A stretch of 64,000 nucleotides of DNA from Enterobacter sp. RIT418 (GCF_003057745.1 NZ_QBJD02000008.1:62001-126000); one strand, 5' to 3'. Counted from the first letter of the stretch, positions 19,794-32,033 are shown. Made by a program: numbers and translations. Notes: generated from the sequence alone by a model not told the origin.

Positions 19794-20864
19794 ATGCGCG
19801 TCGCCGATTTCTCCTTTGAACTGCCTGAATCCCTGATTGCTCACTATCCCATGCCTGAGCGCAGCAGCTGTCGCCTGCTGTCACTGGACGGGCCAACGGG
19901 CGCGCTGACGCACGGTACTTTCACCGATTTGCTCGACAAGCTCAACCCTGGCGATCTGCTGGTCTTTAACAACACCCGCGTGATCCCGGCGCGCCTGTTT
20001 GGCCGTAAGGCCAGCGGCGGAAAGATTGAAGTGCTGGTCGAACGTATGCTCGATGATAAGCGTATTCTGGCACATATTCGCGCGTCTAAGGCGCCGAAGC
20101 CGGGCGCGGAGCTGCTGCTGGGCGATGACGAGAGCATCAAAGCGACCATGACCGCGCGCCACGATGCGCTGTTTGAAGTGGAATTCCACGACGAGCGCAC
20201 GGTGCTGGATATTCTGAACACCATCGGCCACATGCCGCTGCCGCCGTACATTGAGCGCCCGGACGAAGAGGCGGATCGCGAGCTGTATCAAACCGTTTAT
20301 AGCCAGAAGCCTGGCGCGGTGGCCGCGCCGACGGCGGGCCTGCACTTTGACGAACCCTTGCTGGAAAAACTGCGCGCAAAAGGCGTTGAGATGGCGTTTG
20401 TGACGCTGCATGTCGGGGCCGGTACCTTCCAGCCGGTGCGCGTGGACAGCATTGAAGATCACATCATGCATTCCGAGTATGCCGAAGTGCCGCAGGAGGT
20501 TGTGGATGCGGTGCTGGCGGCGAAGGCGCGCGGCAGCCGCGTGGTTGCGGTAGGCACCACCTCCGTGCGTTCCCTTGAGAGCGCGGCGCAGGCGGCAAAA
20601 ACCGATCTTATCGAGCCGTTCTTTGGCGATACGCAGATCTTTATCTACCCGGGCTACCAGTACAACGTGATTGACGCGCTGGTGACCAATTTCCATCTGC
20701 CTGAATCGACGCTGATTATGCTGGTTTCCGCCTTTGCGGGTTACCAGCATACGATGAATGCCTACAAGTCTGCGGTAGAACAAAAATATCGCTTTTTTAG
20801 CTACGGTGACGCGATGTTTATCACGTACAATCCGCAGGCTTTGAACGAGCGTGTCGGGGAATAA
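19794..20864 (+). CDS. queA: S-adenosylmethionine:tRNA ribosyltransferase-isomerase QueA
   Basis: QueA converts preQ1 in tRNA to epoxyqueuosine using the ribosyl part of S-adenosylmethionine, the penultimate stage of queuosine synthesis. The 356-residue protein is collinear with E. coli QueA, including the conserved [12 protein letters not shown] and APTAGLHF blocks. The ATG at 19794 yields the family start [12 protein letters not shown], although it lacks a strong ribosome site. It is followed 55 bases later by tgt, which acts just before it in the same pathway. Confidence 0.97.
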   Translation: MRVADFSFELPESLIAHYPMPERSSCRLLSLDGPTGALTHGTFTDLLDKLNPGDLLVFNNTRVIPARLFGRKASGGKIEVLVERMLDDKRILAHIRASKAPKPGAELLLGDDESIKATMTARHDALFEVEFHDERTVLDILNTIGHMPLPPYIERPDEEADRELYQTVYSQKPGAVAAPTAGLHFDEPLLEKLRAKGVEMAFVTLHVGAGTFQPVRVDSIEDHIMHSEYAEVPQEVVDAVLAAKARGSRVVAVGTTSVRSLESAAQAAKTDLIEPFFGDTQIFIYPGYQYNVIDALVTNFHLPESTLIMLVSAFAGYQHTMNAYKSAVEQKYRFFSYGDAMFITYNPQALNERVGE

Positions 20865-20883
20865 GTCCGCGGCACCAGAATAA

Positions 20884-22047
<1,164 letters not shown>

Positions 22048-22069
22048 TTTTAATAATGAGGGAATTTGA

Positions 22070-22402
22070 ATGAGCTTTTTTATTTCTGATGCGGTAGCAG
22101 CAACAGGTGCACCAGCCCAGGGCAGCCCAATGTCTCTGATTCTGATGCTGGTTGTGTTCGGTCTGATCTTCTACTTCATGATCCTGCGTCCACAGCAGAA
22201 GCGTACCAAAGAGCACAAAAACCTGATGAACTCCATTGCGAAAGGCGATGAAGTGCTGACTAACGGTGGCCTGGTCGGTCGCGTAACCAAAGTAGCGGAA
22301 AGCGGCTACATTGCTATCGCCCTGAACGACACCACTGAAGTGGTCATCAAACGTGACTTCGTAGCCGCCGTTCTGCCGAAAGGCACCATGAAGGCGCTGT
22401 AA
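22070..22402 (+). CDS. yajC: Sec translocon accessory protein YajC
   Basis: YajC is a single-span inner-membrane protein that associates with SecDF and the SecYEG translocon. The 110-residue product has one hydrophobic segment at about residues 18-38 (MSLILMLVVFGLIFYFMIL), then a basic loop LRPQQKRTKEHK and a cytoplasmic domain ending VAAVLPKGTMKAL. GAGGGAATTTG precedes its ATG. It lies 22 bases after tgt and 27 bases before secD. Confidence 0.97.
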   Translation: MSFFISDAVAATGAPAQGSPMSLILMLVVFGLIFYFMILRPQQKRTKEHKNLMNSIAKGDEVLTNGGLVGRVTKVAESGYIAIALNDTTEVVIKRDFVAAVLPKGTMKAL

Positions 22403-22429
22403 TCCCAACTTTTCCCAAAGGGAACTGCC

Positions 22430-24277
22430 GTGTTAAACCGTTATCCTTTGTGGAAGTACATCATGCTGGTCGTCGTGATTATCGTCGGCCTGCTGTACGC
22501 ACTTCCCAACCTGTATGGTGAGGATCCGGCCGTTCAAATCACTGGCGCGCGCGGTGTCGCCGCCAGTGAGCAAACGCTGATCCAGGTCCAGAAAACGTTA
22601 CAAGAAGAAAAAATTACCGCTAAGTCTGTGGCACTGGAAGAGGGCGCAATTCTTGCTCGCTTCGACACCACCGACACGCAGCTCCGCGCCCGTGAAGCGC
22701 TGATGGGCGTGCTGGGTGATAAATACGTCGTGGCGCTTAACCTTGCTCCTGCAACCCCGCGTTGGCTGGCTGCGCTGAACGCAGAGCCAATGAAACTCGG
22801 TCTTGACCTGCGTGGTGGCGTTCACTTCCTGATGGAAGTGGATATGGATACCGCACTCGGCAAGCTGCAGGAACAGAATATCGACAGCCTGCGCAGCGAT
22901 CTGCGTGAAAAAGGCATCGCGTACACCACCGTGCGTAAAGAAGATAACTACGGTTTAAGCATCACCTTCCGCGACAGCGCGGCGCGCGATCAGGCCGTTA
23001 CTTACCTTTCTCAACGCCATCGCGATCTGGTGATTACCTCTCAGGGCAGCAATCAGCTGCGCGCGGTAATGACCGATGCTCGCCTGAGCGAAGCGCGTGA
23101 ATATGCCGTTCAGCAGAACATCAATATTCTGCGTAACCGTGTCAACCAACTGGGCGTCGCCGAGCCGCTGGTACAGCGTCAGGGTGCTGACCGTATCGTG
23201 GTAGAGCTGCCGGGTATCCAGGATACCGCGCGGGCGAAAGAGATTCTGGGCGCGACTGCAACCCTGGAATTCCGTCTGGTGAACACTAACGTCGATCAGT
23301 CCGCTGCCGCTTCTGGCCGTATTCCGGGCGATTCCGAAGTGAAACAGACCCGTGAAGGTCAGCCGGTTGTGCTGTACAAGCGCGTGATCCTGACCGGTGA
23401 CCATATCACCGACTCCACTTCAAGCCAGGACGAATACAACCAGCCGCAGGTTAACATCTCGCTGGATAGCGCGGGTGGCAACATCATGTCTAACTTCACC
23501 AAGGACAACATCGGTAAACCGATGGCGACCCTGTTCGTGGAGTACAAAGACAGCGGTAAGAAAGATGCCAACGGTCGCGCGGTGCTGGTGAAAGAGGAAG
23601 AGGTGATTAACATCGCCAACATCCAGTCCCGTCTGGGTAACAGCTTCCGTATTACCGGTATCAACAACCCGAACGAAGCCCGTCAGCTCTCTCTGCTGCT
23701 GCGTGCCGGTGCGCTGATTGCGCCGATTCAGATCGTTGAAGAACGTACCATCGGCCCAACCCTGGGTATGCAGAACATCAAGCAAGGTCTGGAAGCATGT
23801 CTGGCCGGTCTGGTGGTCTCCATTCTCTTCATGATCTTCTTCTACAAGAAGTTCGGCCTGATTGCGACCTCTGCACTGATCGCCAACCTGGTGCTGATCA
23901 TCGGCATCATGTCCCTGCTGCCGGGGGCGACGCTGACCATGCCGGGGATTGCGGGTATCGTGCTTACCCTTGCGGTGGCGGTCGACGCCAACGTACTGAT
24001 AAACGAGCGTATCAAAGAAGAGTTGAGCAACGGTCGCTCTGTTCAGCAGGCGATTGAAGAAGGTTATAAAGGCGCGTTCAGCTCCATCTTCGATGCGAAC
24101 GTAACAACACTGATTAAGGTTCTTATCCTGTATGCAGTGGGTACTGGCGCTATCAAAGGCTTTGCGATTACTACCGGTATCGGTGTCGCAACGTCGATGT
24201 TTACCGCTATTGTCGGCACCCGTGCCATCGTGAACCTGCTGTACGGCGGCAAGCGCGTCAAAAAGCTGTCTATCTGA
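22430..24277 (+). CDS. secD: Protein translocase subunit SecD
   Basis: SecD pairs with SecF to use the proton gradient to pull exported proteins out of the SecYEG channel on the periplasmic side. The 615-residue protein has an N-terminal membrane helix, a large periplasmic region with the conserved [15 protein letters not shown] start of P1, and a C-terminal block of five membrane helices resembling RND transporters ([14 protein letters not shown]). The start is GTG at 22430 after AAAGGGA. It is the same length as E. coli SecD. Confidence 0.98.
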   Translation: MLNRYPLWKYIMLVVVIIVGLLYALPNLYGEDPAVQITGARGVAASEQTLIQVQKTLQEEKITAKSVALEEGAILARFDTTDTQLRAREALMGVLGDKYVVALNLAPATPRWLAALNAEPMKLGLDLRGGVHFLMEVDMDTALGKLQEQNIDSLRSDLREKGIAYTTVRKEDNYGLSITFRDSAARDQAVTYLSQRHRDLVITSQGSNQLRAVMTDARLSEAREYAVQQNINILRNRVNQLGVAEPLVQRQGADRIVVELPGIQDTARAKEILGATATLEFRLVNTNVDQSAAASGRIPGDSEVKQTREGQPVVLYKRVILTGDHITDSTSSQDEYNQPQVNISLDSAGGNIMSNFTKDNIGKPMATLFVEYKDSGKKDANGRAVLVKEEEVINIANIQSRLGNSFRITGINNPNEARQLSLLLRAGALIAPIQIVEERTIGPTLGMQNIKQGLEACLAGLVVSILFMIFFYKKFGLIATSALIANLVLIIGIMSLLPGATLTMPGIAGIVLTLAVAVDANVLINERIKEELSNGRSVQQAIEEGYKGAFSSIFDANVTTLIKVLILYAVGTGAIKGFAITTGIGVATSMFTAIVGTRAIVNLLYGGKRVKKLSI

Positions 24278-24287
24278 GGAGTGCGTT

Positions 24288-25259
24288 GTGGCACAGGAAT
24301 ATACTGTTGAACAATTGAACCACGGCCGTAAAGTCTGGGACTTTATGCGCTGGGACTACTGGGCCTTCGGCATTTCAGGTTTTCTGCTGATTCTGTCCAT
24401 CGTCATTATGGGCGTGAAAGGCTTTAACTGGGGTCTCGATTTCACCGGTGGTACGGTGATTGAAATCACCCTGGAAAAACCGATCGACATGGACCAGATG
24501 CGCGAGTCGCTGCAGAAAGCGGGCTTCGAAGAGCCGCTGCTGCAGAACTTCGGCAGCAGCCGCGATATCATGGTGCGTATGCCGCCGGTACACGATGCTA
24601 ACGGCAGCCAGGAGCTGGGCAGCAAGGTCGTACAGGTTATAAACGAAACGACCCGTCAGGATGCAACGGTTAAGCGTATTGAGTTCGTCGGCCCGAGCGT
24701 GGGGGCGGACCTGGCGCAGACCGGTGCAATGGCGCTGATGGTCGCGCTGATTTCCATCCTGATTTACGTCGGTTTCCGCTTCGAGTGGCGTCTGGCAGCC
24801 GGTGTGGTTATCGCCCTGGCGCACGACGTGGTGATCACCATGGGGATACTGTCGCTGTTCCACATTGAGATTGACCTGACGATTGTGGCATCCCTGATGT
24901 CCGTTATCGGTTACTCGCTGAACGACAGCATCGTGGTATCTGACCGTATTCGTGAAAACTTCCGTAAGATCCGTCGCGGTACGCCGTACGAAATCTTTAA
25001 CGTGTCGTTGACCCAGACGCTGCACCGTACCTTGATCACCTCCGGTACCACCTTGATGGTGATCCTGATGCTGTTCCTTTTCGGTGGCCCGGTGCTGGAA
25101 GGCTTCTCGCTGACCATGCTGATCGGTGTGTCTATCGGTACCGCGTCGTCTATCTACGTCGCGTCCGCGCTGGCACTGAAACTCGGCATGAAGCGCGAGC
25201 ACCTGCTCCAGCAGAAGGTTGAGAAAGAAGGGGCGGATCAGCCGTCCATTCTGCCGTAA
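24288..25259 (+). CDS. secF: Protein translocase subunit SecF
   Basis: SecF is the partner of SecD in the export motor. The 323-residue protein has an N-terminal helix, the periplasmic WGLDFTGGT element typical of the family, and five further helices including [20 protein letters not shown]. The start is GTG at 24288 behind GAGGAG, ten bases after the secD stop. It is the last gene of the operon, as shown by the terminator downstream. In E. coli yajD follows; here it does not. Confidence 0.98.
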   Translation: MAQEYTVEQLNHGRKVWDFMRWDYWAFGISGFLLILSIVIMGVKGFNWGLDFTGGTVIEITLEKPIDMDQMRESLQKAGFEEPLLQNFGSSRDIMVRMPPVHDANGSQELGSKVVQVINETTRQDATVKRIEFVGPSVGADLAQTGAMALMVALISILIYVGFRFEWRLAAGVVIALAHDVVITMGILSLFHIEIDLTIVASLMSVIGYSLNDSIVVSDRIRENFRKIRRGTPYEIFNVSLTQTLHRTLITSGTTLMVILMLFLFGGPVLEGFSLTMLIGVSIGTASSIYVASALALKLGMKREHLLQQKVEKEGADQPSILP

Positions 25260-25282
25260 GGCGTTGAATTGCGTGTTATTGA

Positions 25283-25312
25283 AATCCCGGTCGGTTGACC
25301 GGGATTTTTTTT
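25283..25312 (+). terminator. Rho-independent terminator after secF
   Basis: AATCCCGGTC at 25283-25292 pairs with GACCGGGATT at 25297-25306 around a GGTT loop, followed by TTTTTT. Confidence 0.92.
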
Positions 25313-25401
25313 ACCTGCGCCTGACAAACACTCCTGACAGTATGCTGTCAGGAGCCCTGTCGTAGACTCCTTCTGAACCCCAATAACAGGCAGGAGGACG
25401 T

Positions 25402-25767
25402 ATGAAAAGTGTGATTAACTGGTTTGAAATTCCCGTGGTAGATATGGATCGCGCCATCAAATTTTACGAGACGGTGATGCAGGTTGTGCTGCGTCGCGAG
25501 AAGATGGACGTGGCTGAGCTGGCGATTTTCCCGCACGAGGATCCGGCCACCGGCGGCGCGCTGGCGAAATTTGACGGCGTTACACCGTCTTCGCAGGGCG
25601 CTATTATTTACCTGCATACTGACAGCCTGACGGCTACGCTCGATCGCATTGCCGCATCGGGCGGTGAGTGCGTGTTTGGCCCGCTAGAGCTGCCGGACGG
25701 TATCGGCACTATAGCTCTGTTTACCGACAGCGAAGGTAATCGCGTCGGCCTCCATCAACCGGCCTGA
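25402..25767 (+). CDS. VOC family protein (glyoxalase/dioxygenase fold)
   Basis: This 121-residue protein has the vicinal-oxygen-chelate fold signature: an N-terminal NWFEIPVVDMDRAIKFYE half and a C-terminal half ending in IALFTDSEGNRVGLHQP. Such proteins act in glyoxal detoxification, fosfomycin resistance or ring cleavage, or are non-enzymatic; no specific function can be chosen. The start follows GGCAGGAGG, a strong ribosome site. It sits 11 bases before a WYL-domain regulator gene with which it is probably co-transcribed. The pair occupies the place of yajD in E. coli. Confidence 0.8.
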   Translation: MKSVINWFEIPVVDMDRAIKFYETVMQVVLRREKMDVAELAIFPHEDPATGGALAKFDGVTPSSQGAIIYLHTDSLTATLDRIAASGGECVFGPLELPDGIGTIALFTDSEGNRVGLHQPA

Positions 25768-25778
25768 GAGTAACCCAG

Positions 25779-26459
25779 ATGACCCGACGCGCTGACCGTT
25801 TGTTTCAGATTGTGCAGATCCTGCGGGGTAGACGTCTGACAACGGCAGCGCATCTGGCGGACCGGCTTGGCGTGTCCGAGCGAACGGTTTACCGCGATAT
25901 CCGCGATCTGTCGCTTTCCGGCGTGCCGGTGGAGGGCGAGGCGGGAAGCGGATATCGGCTGATGTCGGGCTTTGATTTACCGCCGCTGATGCTGACCAAT
26001 AAGGAGTCTGAGGCGCTGATGGTGGCGATCCGCCTGCTCAAAACCTGGGGAGGCGAATCGCTGTCGCGCGAGCTGGAGTCTGCCCAGGAGAAGGTGCTGG
26101 CGATCCTGCCGGAGGAAAGCAGGCGCAAGGCTGAGCAGACGCGGATCTACGCACCGGACATTGCGCTTCAGCCGCATTCGCGCAGCGGATTTGATGTGAT
26201 CCATCAGGCGATATCCGCCCAGCGCGTGCTGGCGCTGCACTATCGCGATGAGGCCGGGCAGCTCACAAAGCGCGAGGTTCAGCCGCTGGGGCTGTTCTTC
26301 TGGGGCGAGCACTGGCTGCTGGCCGCATGGTGCGAGCGACGCGATGACTACCGCTGCTTCCGGCTCGACAGGTGTTTGAATATAGCATTGACGGAAAGAC
26401 GCTTTAGCGAGAGTGCGGACAGGTCTTTGGCTGATTTTTTGCGGAAGGTTAAGCAGTAA
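25779..26459 (+). CDS. HTH/WYL-domain transcriptional regulator (YafY type)
   Basis: The 226-residue protein has an N-terminal DeoR-type helix-turn-helix at about residues 4-55 (AAHLADRLGVSERTVYRDIRDLS) and a C-terminal WYL domain at about 135-200 (LALHYRDEAGQLTKREVQPLGLFFWG). WYL regulators bind small ligands or nucleic acid and usually control neighbouring genes, so the VOC gene directly upstream is the likely target. It belongs to the YafY/YobV-like group. Its ligand is unknown. The hairpin downstream separates it from convergent tsx. Confidence 0.83.
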   Translation: MTRRADRLFQIVQILRGRRLTTAAHLADRLGVSERTVYRDIRDLSLSGVPVEGEAGSGYRLMSGFDLPPLMLTNKESEALMVAIRLLKTWGGESLSRELESAQEKVLAILPEESRRKAEQTRIYAPDIALQPHSRSGFDVIHQAISAQRVLALHYRDEAGQLTKREVQPLGLFFWGEHWLLAAWCERRDDYRCFRLDRCLNIALTERRFSESADRSLADFLRKVKQ

Positions 26460-26465
26460 AAGCCG

Positions 26466-26560
26466 GGCGGCAAGGTAAAAGCAAAACGGCAACGTGTGTT
26501 GCCGTTTTTTGTGTTTGTTCCCTCAGCCCTGTGGGAGAGGGGCAGGGTGTGGGCATCAGC
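26466..26560. repeat. Third copy of the 80-bp repeat; terminator between convergent genes
   Basis: AAAACGGCAAC at 26483-26493 and GTTGCCGTTTT at 26498-26508 form a perfect stem followed by a T-run, a good terminator. The stretch GGCAAGGTAAAAGCAAAAC before it is shared with the repeat at 3220-3238. A degenerate CCCTCAGCCCTGTGGGAGAGGGGCAGGG-type unit follows, which has lost perfect pairing. Confidence 0.75.
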
Positions 26561-26580
26561 CCGCACGGTCCCTGCACTGA

Positions 26581-27465
26581 TTAGAAGTTGTAACCCACAA
26601 CCAGGTAACCACCCCAACCGGTAGAACGCACGCTGAAGTCGCCGTTGCCGAAGTTCAGGCTGGCGTCGTCGTTCCACTGGCCACCGTTGTGCCAGTAACG
26701 CGCAACCACGGAGTAGTGCCAGTGATCGTAGTTCAGCGCCAGGATGTGGCTGGAGGCGATAGAGTCATTGGTGCGCGCCTTCTTACCGTTCAGATCGCGG
26801 AAGTCGTTGTCGCCCAGGTCTGAACCCCAGTCAAAGTTGGTGAAGCCGATGTAGCTCAGGTTGCCGCCCCACAGCTGGGTGATTGGCACAAAGTATTTCA
26901 CCTTGAAGCGGTAGCCGTCCCACTCGTTTTCGTTTGCGGCACCGTAGTTCTGCCACTGGTACTTGGCATAGACGTTCATGGACAGGCTCATTGGCAGACC
27001 CGTGTCGATGTCCGTACCCAGACCCATGTACCAGGTGCTCTGGCGACCGGACGCGTTGCGGCCCATGTCGTAGATGTAGTTGTTCGCGAAATACCACTCT
27101 TTGAACGGACCGAAGCTCAGGTCTGTGCCGGTCAGCTTATCGATAGAGAAACGCGGTTCGATTTCCATGAACAGCGGAGAACCGTGGTTCCAGATACCTT
27201 TCGCATCGCTGTTACCGCCGAAGAATACCGGTGCATCCATATAGCCGTAGAAATCAAACCAGTCTTTTTTAGCGAACGCTTCATATTCCAGGTAGGTATC
27301 GTTGCGGATCTGCGGTCCGAAACGGGTGTGGTAGCTACCTACCACGTTAACGCTCTGGTGCCACCAGTCGGAGAGGTACTGTGGTTTGTCGTTTTCCGCC
27401 GCGTTAACGGTGAAAGAGGCGGAAAGTGCCAGCGCTGCACCGGCTGCGAGTAATGTTTTTTTCAT
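26581..27465 (-). CDS. tsx: Nucleoside-specific channel-forming protein Tsx
   Basis: Tsx is an outer-membrane beta-barrel that lets nucleosides (and albicidin) pass and serves as phage T6 and colicin K receptor in E. coli. The 294-residue precursor has a 22-residue signal peptide ([22 protein letters not shown]) and an aromatic-rich barrel ending in the typical C-terminal GYLVVGYNF. The start MKKTLL is preferred; an in-frame ATG lies two codons upstream. The surface loop around [16 protein letters not shown] differs from E. coli, as expected for a phage-exposed loop. Promoter elements for CRP/CytR control lie upstream. Confidence 0.97.
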   Translation of the reverse strand: MKKTLLAAGAALALSASFTVNAAENDKPQYLSDWWHQSVNVVGSYHTRFGPQIRNDTYLEYEAFAKKDWFDFYGYMDAPVFFGGNSDAKGIWNHGSPLFMEIEPRFSIDKLTGTDLSFGPFKEWYFANNYIYDMGRNASGRQSTWYMGLGTDIDTGLPMSLSMNVYAKYQWQNYGAANENEWDGYRFKVKYFVPITQLWGGNLSYIGFTNFDWGSDLGDNDFRDLNGKKARTNDSIASSHILALNYDHWHYSVVARYWHNGGQWNDDASLNFGNGDFSVRSTGWGGYLVVGYNF

Positions 27466-27550
27466 AATCATGCCACTGATTGAAATTCCCTTCCGGGAGT
27501 GAAAAATGCGCGAATTGCGTTTCTAAATGTTTCGTGTTTCTGCGGAGCCT

Positions 27551-27632
27551 ATTATAGGAATCCTTGCTCACAAAAATACGTGTTGTTTCACAGTTCTCTC
27601 ACATACGTAATCGATTGCGTTCACGTTTGCGT
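27551..27632 (-). promoter_or_regulatory. tsx promoter with CRP/CytR sites
   Basis: On the minus strand, TATAAT lies at 27556-27551. A CRP-like site with TGTGA (GAACTGTGAAACAACACG) is centred near 27585, about 40 bases upstream of the likely start. A second, CGTGAACGCAATCGATTA, is centred near 27619. The layout is that of the E. coli tsx P2 promoter, which is activated by CRP and repressed by CytR. Site assignment is by pattern only. Confidence 0.55.
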
Positions 27633-27733
27633 ACTTTAACGGCGGGGATTGTAACGGCAATCATTTATGTTGCCAATATTTGCGGGATGTAAAATGTTAG
27701 CGGAGTAACAATCTACTCCGCTAAAAGAGGGGA

Positions 27734-28273
27734 TTACCGGGCGGCGGGTTGAATATCGTGAATGCGGATAAAGCCTAATTGCTCTGGCGTAAGGCCGCTC
27801 AGCTGAACGGGAATATCAACGTCGCTCGGCGCCAGCACGCTGGCCGGAGCGGTGATCAGCTGATTCTTAACGTTCACTTCCTGATAATTTTCGGTTGTGC
27901 CCTGAATTTGCCCCCACTCTACGGTGCCGCTGAAGGCCGGAAGCGGGTCATTGGACTCGCCCTGAATCCGCAGGGTGGCGCGCGTGCCGTCAGCGTTTGC
28001 CGCCACGTTTACCAGCGACATTTTAAGCGTGCCGATCTGGCTGTTCAGGCGGGCAGGCGTGTTCGCGCCCGGCAGAAGGTAAACGCCGCTGCTGGATTTC
28101 GCATTCAGCGCATTCTGCTGGGTGATCTTCACGGTTTCTTTATTCAGCTTTTCCATCGCAGAGTTCAGCGTCCTGACGCTTTGCTTCATCTCGCGGACTT
28201 CCGTTTGCTGTGCACAGGCGCTAAGGCTGAAGAGGCTTCCCACCAGCAAAATACGTAAATAACGTCTTGTCAT
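27734..28273 (-). CDS. yajI: YajI lipoprotein (DUF3251)
   Basis: The 179-residue product has a lipoprotein signal peptide with lipobox LSAC and lipidated Cys20, followed by AQQ, which predicts outer-membrane sorting. A short coiled-coil-like stretch (VREMKQSVRTLNSAMEKLNK) comes next, then the DUF3251 domain. It matches E. coli YajI, whose function is unknown. It diverges from nrdR. Confidence 0.9.
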   Translation of the reverse strand: MTRRYLRILLVGSLFSLSACAQQTEVREMKQSVRTLNSAMEKLNKETVKITQQNALNAKSSSGVYLLPGANTPARLNSQIGTLKMSLVNVAANADGTRATLRIQGESNDPLPAFSGTVEWGQIQGTTENYQEVNVKNQLITAPASVLAPSDVDIPVQLSGLTPEQLGFIRIHDIQPAAR

Positions 28274-28389
28274 TGCGTTTATTTCCTTGAAGTAACGGAT
28301 AGGCGTAATGGTAGGCAGTATTGCGCCGTCAGGTATAGATCCTTTGTCTCAAAAAGCTCTTCCTTTGTTGTCAGCCCAGATCAGGGTAA

Positions 28390-28875
<486 letters not shown>

Positions 28876-28879
28876 GCGC

Positions 28880-29983
28880 ATGCAGGATGAGATTTACATG
28901 GCGCGTGCGCTGAAGCTGGCGCAGCGCGGCCGTTTTACCACCCATCCCAACCCGAACGTGGGGTGCGTCATCGTCAAGGACGGCGAAATCGTCGGTGAAG
29001 GTTTCCACTATCGCGCGGGCGAGCCTCACGCGGAAGTTCACGCCTTACGTATGGCGGGTGAGAAGGCGCGCGGGGCGACGGCCTACGTAACGCTTGAGCC
29101 TTGCAGCCATCACGGCCGCACGCCACCGTGCTGCGACGCGCTGATTGCGGCGGGCGTCGCGCGGGTGGTGGCCTCAATGCAGGACCCTAATCCGCAGGTG
29201 GCGGGCCGCGGCCTGTATCGCCTGCAGCAGGCGGGGATCGACGTCAGCCACGGCCTGATGATGAACGATGCCGAAGCGGTGAATAAAGGCTTCCTGAAGC
29301 GCATGCGCACCGGATTCCCGTACATTCAGCTCAAGCTCGGCGCGTCGCTTGATGGCCGCACGGCGATGGCGAGCGGCGAGAGCCAGTGGATCACGTCGCC
29401 GCAGTCAAGGCGCGATGTGCAACGTCTGCGCGCGCAAAGCCATGCTATCCTCACCAGCAGTGAAACGGTTTTAGCTGACGATCCGGCCATGACGGTGCGC
29501 TGGGACGAACTCAATGCAGATACCCAGGCGCTCTATCCGCAGGAAAACCTGCGCCAGCCGCTGCGCATCATCATTGACAGCCAGAACCGCATCACGCCCG
29601 AGCACCGCATCGTTCAGCAGCCGGGGGAAACCTGGATTGCCCGTACGAAAGAGGATCCGCGCGAATGGCCGGAAGGCGTGCGCACCGTTACGGTGCCGGA
29701 GCACAACGGTCATCTCGATTTGGTGGTGCTGATGATGCTCCTGGGCAAGCAGCAGGTGAACAGCATTTGGGTCGAAGCGGGCCCGACGCTGGCGGGCGCA
29801 TTACTGCAGGCCGGGCTGGTGGATGAACTGCTGGTTTACGTCGCGCCTAAGCTCCTGGGCAGCGATGCGCGCGGCCTGTTCGTGCTGCCGGGCCTGGAAA
29901 AACTGGCCGACGCGCCGCAGCTTAAATTCAGCGAGATTCGTCCGGTAGGTCCGGATGTCTGCCTCCATTTAACGACAGCGTAA
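28880..29983 (+). CDS. ribD: Riboflavin biosynthesis protein RibD
   Basis: RibD carries out the second and third steps of riboflavin synthesis. The N-terminal deaminase (residues 1-145) has HAE at about 50 and the zinc pair in LEPCSHHGRTPPC; the C-terminal reductase (about 146-367) resembles dihydrofolate reductase. At 367 residues it equals E. coli RibD. The ATG at 28880, four bases after the nrdR stop, gives the family start MQDEIYMARALKLA; a longer in-frame extension inside nrdR is not real. No FMN riboswitch is present, as in E. coli. Confidence 0.97.
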   Translation: MQDEIYMARALKLAQRGRFTTHPNPNVGCVIVKDGEIVGEGFHYRAGEPHAEVHALRMAGEKARGATAYVTLEPCSHHGRTPPCCDALIAAGVARVVASMQDPNPQVAGRGLYRLQQAGIDVSHGLMMNDAEAVNKGFLKRMRTGFPYIQLKLGASLDGRTAMASGESQWITSPQSRRDVQRLRAQSHAILTSSETVLADDPAMTVRWDELNADTQALYPQENLRQPLRIIIDSQNRITPEHRIVQQPGETWIARTKEDPREWPEGVRTVTVPEHNGHLDLVVLMMLLGKQQVNSIWVEAGPTLAGALLQAGLVDELLVYVAPKLLGSDARGLFVLPGLEKLADAPQLKFSEIRPVGPDVCLHLTTA

Positions 29984-30070
29984 TTGCTCCCGAAATAGGG
30001 AAGCAGTGCGCAAAGTATTATGATAAAATCCGCCCCCCTGCGGGGCCAAATGAACCCGTAAAGGAAGAGT

Positions 30071-30541
30071 ATGAACATTATTGAAGCTGCTGTAGCTACC
30101 CCGGACGCTCGCGTCGCCATCACCATTGCGCGTTTCAACAACTTCATCAACGACAGCCTGCTGGAAGGTGCCATTGACGCCCTGAAACGTATCGGCCAGG
30201 TTAAAGATGACAACATTACCGTTGTTTGGGTTCCTGGTGCTTACGAACTGCCACTGGCAGCGGGCGCGCTGGCGAAAACCGGTAAATATGACGCGGTGAT
30301 TGCGCTGGGTACGGTTATTCGTGGCGGCACTGCGCACTTCGAATACGTTGCGGGCGGTGCAAGCAACGGTCTGGCACACGTTGCGCAGGATGCTGAAATT
30401 CCTGTCGCGTTTGGCGTGCTGACCACCGAAAGTATTGAACAAGCCATCGAACGTGCTGGCACTAAAGCCGGTAACAAAGGTGCAGAAGCTGCACTGACCG
30501 CGCTTGAAATGATCAATGTATTGAAAGCCATTAAGGCCTGA
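30071..30541 (+). CDS. ribH: 6,7-dimethyl-8-ribityllumazine synthase RibH
   Basis: RibH (also called RibE in E. coli) condenses the RibD pathway product with the RibB product to form lumazine, the direct precursor of riboflavin. The 156-residue protein has the family motif [14 protein letters not shown] with the catalytic His89. It assembles as an icosahedral shell in the family. GTAAAGGAAG precedes the ATG. It lies between ribD and nusB, as in E. coli. Confidence 0.97.
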   Translation: MNIIEAAVATPDARVAITIARFNNFINDSLLEGAIDALKRIGQVKDDNITVVWVPGAYELPLAAGALAKTGKYDAVIALGTVIRGGTAHFEYVAGGASNGLAHVAQDAEIPVAFGVLTTESIEQAIERAGTKAGNKGAEAALTALEMINVLKAIKA

Positions 30542-30562
30542 TTTTTTTGTAAGGGGAATTCC

Positions 30563-30982
30563 GTGAAACCTGCTGCTCGTCGCCGCGCCCGTGAGTGTGC
30601 CGTCCAGGCACTTTACTCCTGGCAGTTGTCCCAAAACGACATCGCTGATGTTGAGTACCAGTTCCTGTCAGAACAGGACGTTAAAGACGTTGACGTTCTG
30701 TACTTCCGTGAACTGCTGTCGGGAGTGGCGACTAATAGCGCGTATCTCGATGGTCTGATGAAGCCTTATCTGTCCCGCCTGCTCGATGAGCTGGGTCAGG
30801 TAGAAAAAGCGGTGCTGCGTATCGCCCTGTTTGAGCTGTCCAAGCGTGACGATGTGCCGTACAAAGTGGCCATCAACGAAGCGATTGAGCTGGCGAAAAC
30901 CTTCGGCGCTGAAGACAGCCACAAGTTCGTCAACGGCGTGCTGGATAAAGCCGCACCCGCGATCCGTCCCCGCAAAAAGTGA
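30563..30982 (+). CDS. nusB: Transcription antitermination factor NusB
   Basis: NusB binds boxA RNA together with ribosomal protein S10 and prevents early termination in rRNA operons. The 139-residue all-helical protein matches E. coli NusB over its full length, including the N-terminal [18 protein letters not shown]. It starts with GTG at 30563 behind AAGGGGAA, 21 bases after ribH. A terminator stem follows it, yet thiL is only 79 bases further on. Confidence 0.97.
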   Translation: MKPAARRRARECAVQALYSWQLSQNDIADVEYQFLSEQDVKDVDVLYFRELLSGVATNSAYLDGLMKPYLSRLLDELGQVEKAVLRIALFELSKRDDVPYKVAINEAIELAKTFGAEDSHKFVNGVLDKAAPAIRPRKK

Positions 30983-30989
30983 TCCGCAA

Positions 30990-31038
30990 GCCGGAGCTTC
31001 GCATTGCCCAACCGGCGGTGCGGCTCCGGTTTTTTTTA
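30990..31038 (+). terminator. Hairpin after nusB
   Basis: CCGGAGC at 30991-30997 pairs with GCTCCGG at 31023-31029, with a further short stem CGCA/TGCG inside, followed by a run of eight T. It may attenuate expression of thiL. Confidence 0.75.
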
Positions 31039-31061
31039 TTTAATTTGCTGAGGCATAACGT

Positions 31062-32033
31062 ATGGCATGCGGCGAATTTTCCCTGATTGCCCGTTATTTT
31101 GACCGTGTCAGAACCTCTCGTCTCGACGTTGAAACCGGCATCGGCGATGACTGCGCACTTCTCAATATTCCCGAAAAGCAGACGCTGGCAATCAGCACCG
31201 ACACGCTGGTGTGCGGTCGTCATTTCTTACCCGATATCGATCCTGCCGATCTGGCTTACAAAGCGCTCGCCGTTAACGTGAGCGATCTGGCGGCGATGGG
31301 CGCCGATCCCGCGTGGCTAACGCTGGCGTTGACCTTGCCGAACGTCGATGAAGCCTGGCTTGAAGCCTTCAGCGACGCGCTCTTTGACCAGCTTAACTAC
31401 TACGACATGCAGCTGATCGGCGGTGACACCACCGCCGGGCCGCTGTCGATGACGCTGGCTATCCACGGTTACGTCCCGGTCGGGCGCGCGCTCAAGCGCT
31501 CCGGGGCGAAGCCCGGTGACTGGGTTTACGTTACCGGTACGCCGGGTGACAGCGCGGCGGGCCTGGCGATCCTTCAGGACCGACTGGCGGTTGCAGATCA
31601 GGACGATGCCGCGTATCTGGTGAAGCGTCACCTGCGCCCGACGCCGCGCATTCTCCACGGCCAGGCGCTGCGCGATCGCGCCAGCTCGGCTATCGATCTT
31701 TCCGACGGGCTGATCTCCGATCTGGGCCATATTCTTAAGGCCAGCGGCGTCGGCGCGCGTATCGACCTCGACCCGTTCCCGCTGTCGGAGCCACTGCTGC
31801 GCCACGCCGAACCGGAGCAGGCCCTGCGCTGGGCGCTCTCCGGTGGTGAAGACTACGAGCTGTGCTTTACCGTCCCCGAGCTCAATCGCGGAACGCTGGA
31901 CGTGGCGTTGGCCCATCTCGGCGCGCGGTTTACCTGCATTGGGCAAATCATGCCGGAGAGTGAAGGGCTGCAGTTTGTACGTGATGGCGCTCCGGTCACG
32001 CTCGACTGGAAAGGTTACGATCACTTCGCGTAA
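31062..32033 (+). CDS. thiL: Thiamine-monophosphate kinase ThiL
   Basis: ThiL phosphorylates thiamine monophosphate to the active cofactor thiamine diphosphate. The 323-residue protein shows the ATP-binding GIGDDCALL at 26-34, the metal site [11 protein letters not shown] and the substrate loop [10 protein letters not shown]. Its end is altered: E. coli ThiL overlaps the start of pgpA, whereas here the frame stops after GYDHFA and the following sequence is unrelated to pgpA. The enzyme core is untouched, so activity should be normal. Confidence 0.96.
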   Translation: MACGEFSLIARYFDRVRTSRLDVETGIGDDCALLNIPEKQTLAISTDTLVCGRHFLPDIDPADLAYKALAVNVSDLAAMGADPAWLTLALTLPNVDEAWLEAFSDALFDQLNYYDMQLIGGDTTAGPLSMTLAIHGYVPVGRALKRSGAKPGDWVYVTGTPGDSAAGLAILQDRLAVADQDDAAYLVKRHLRPTPRILHGQALRDRASSAIDLSDGLISDLGHILKASGVGARIDLDPFPLSEPLLRHAEPEQALRWALSGGEDYELCFTVPELNRGTLDVALAHLGARFTCIGQIMPESEGLQFVRDGAPVTLDWKGYDHFA

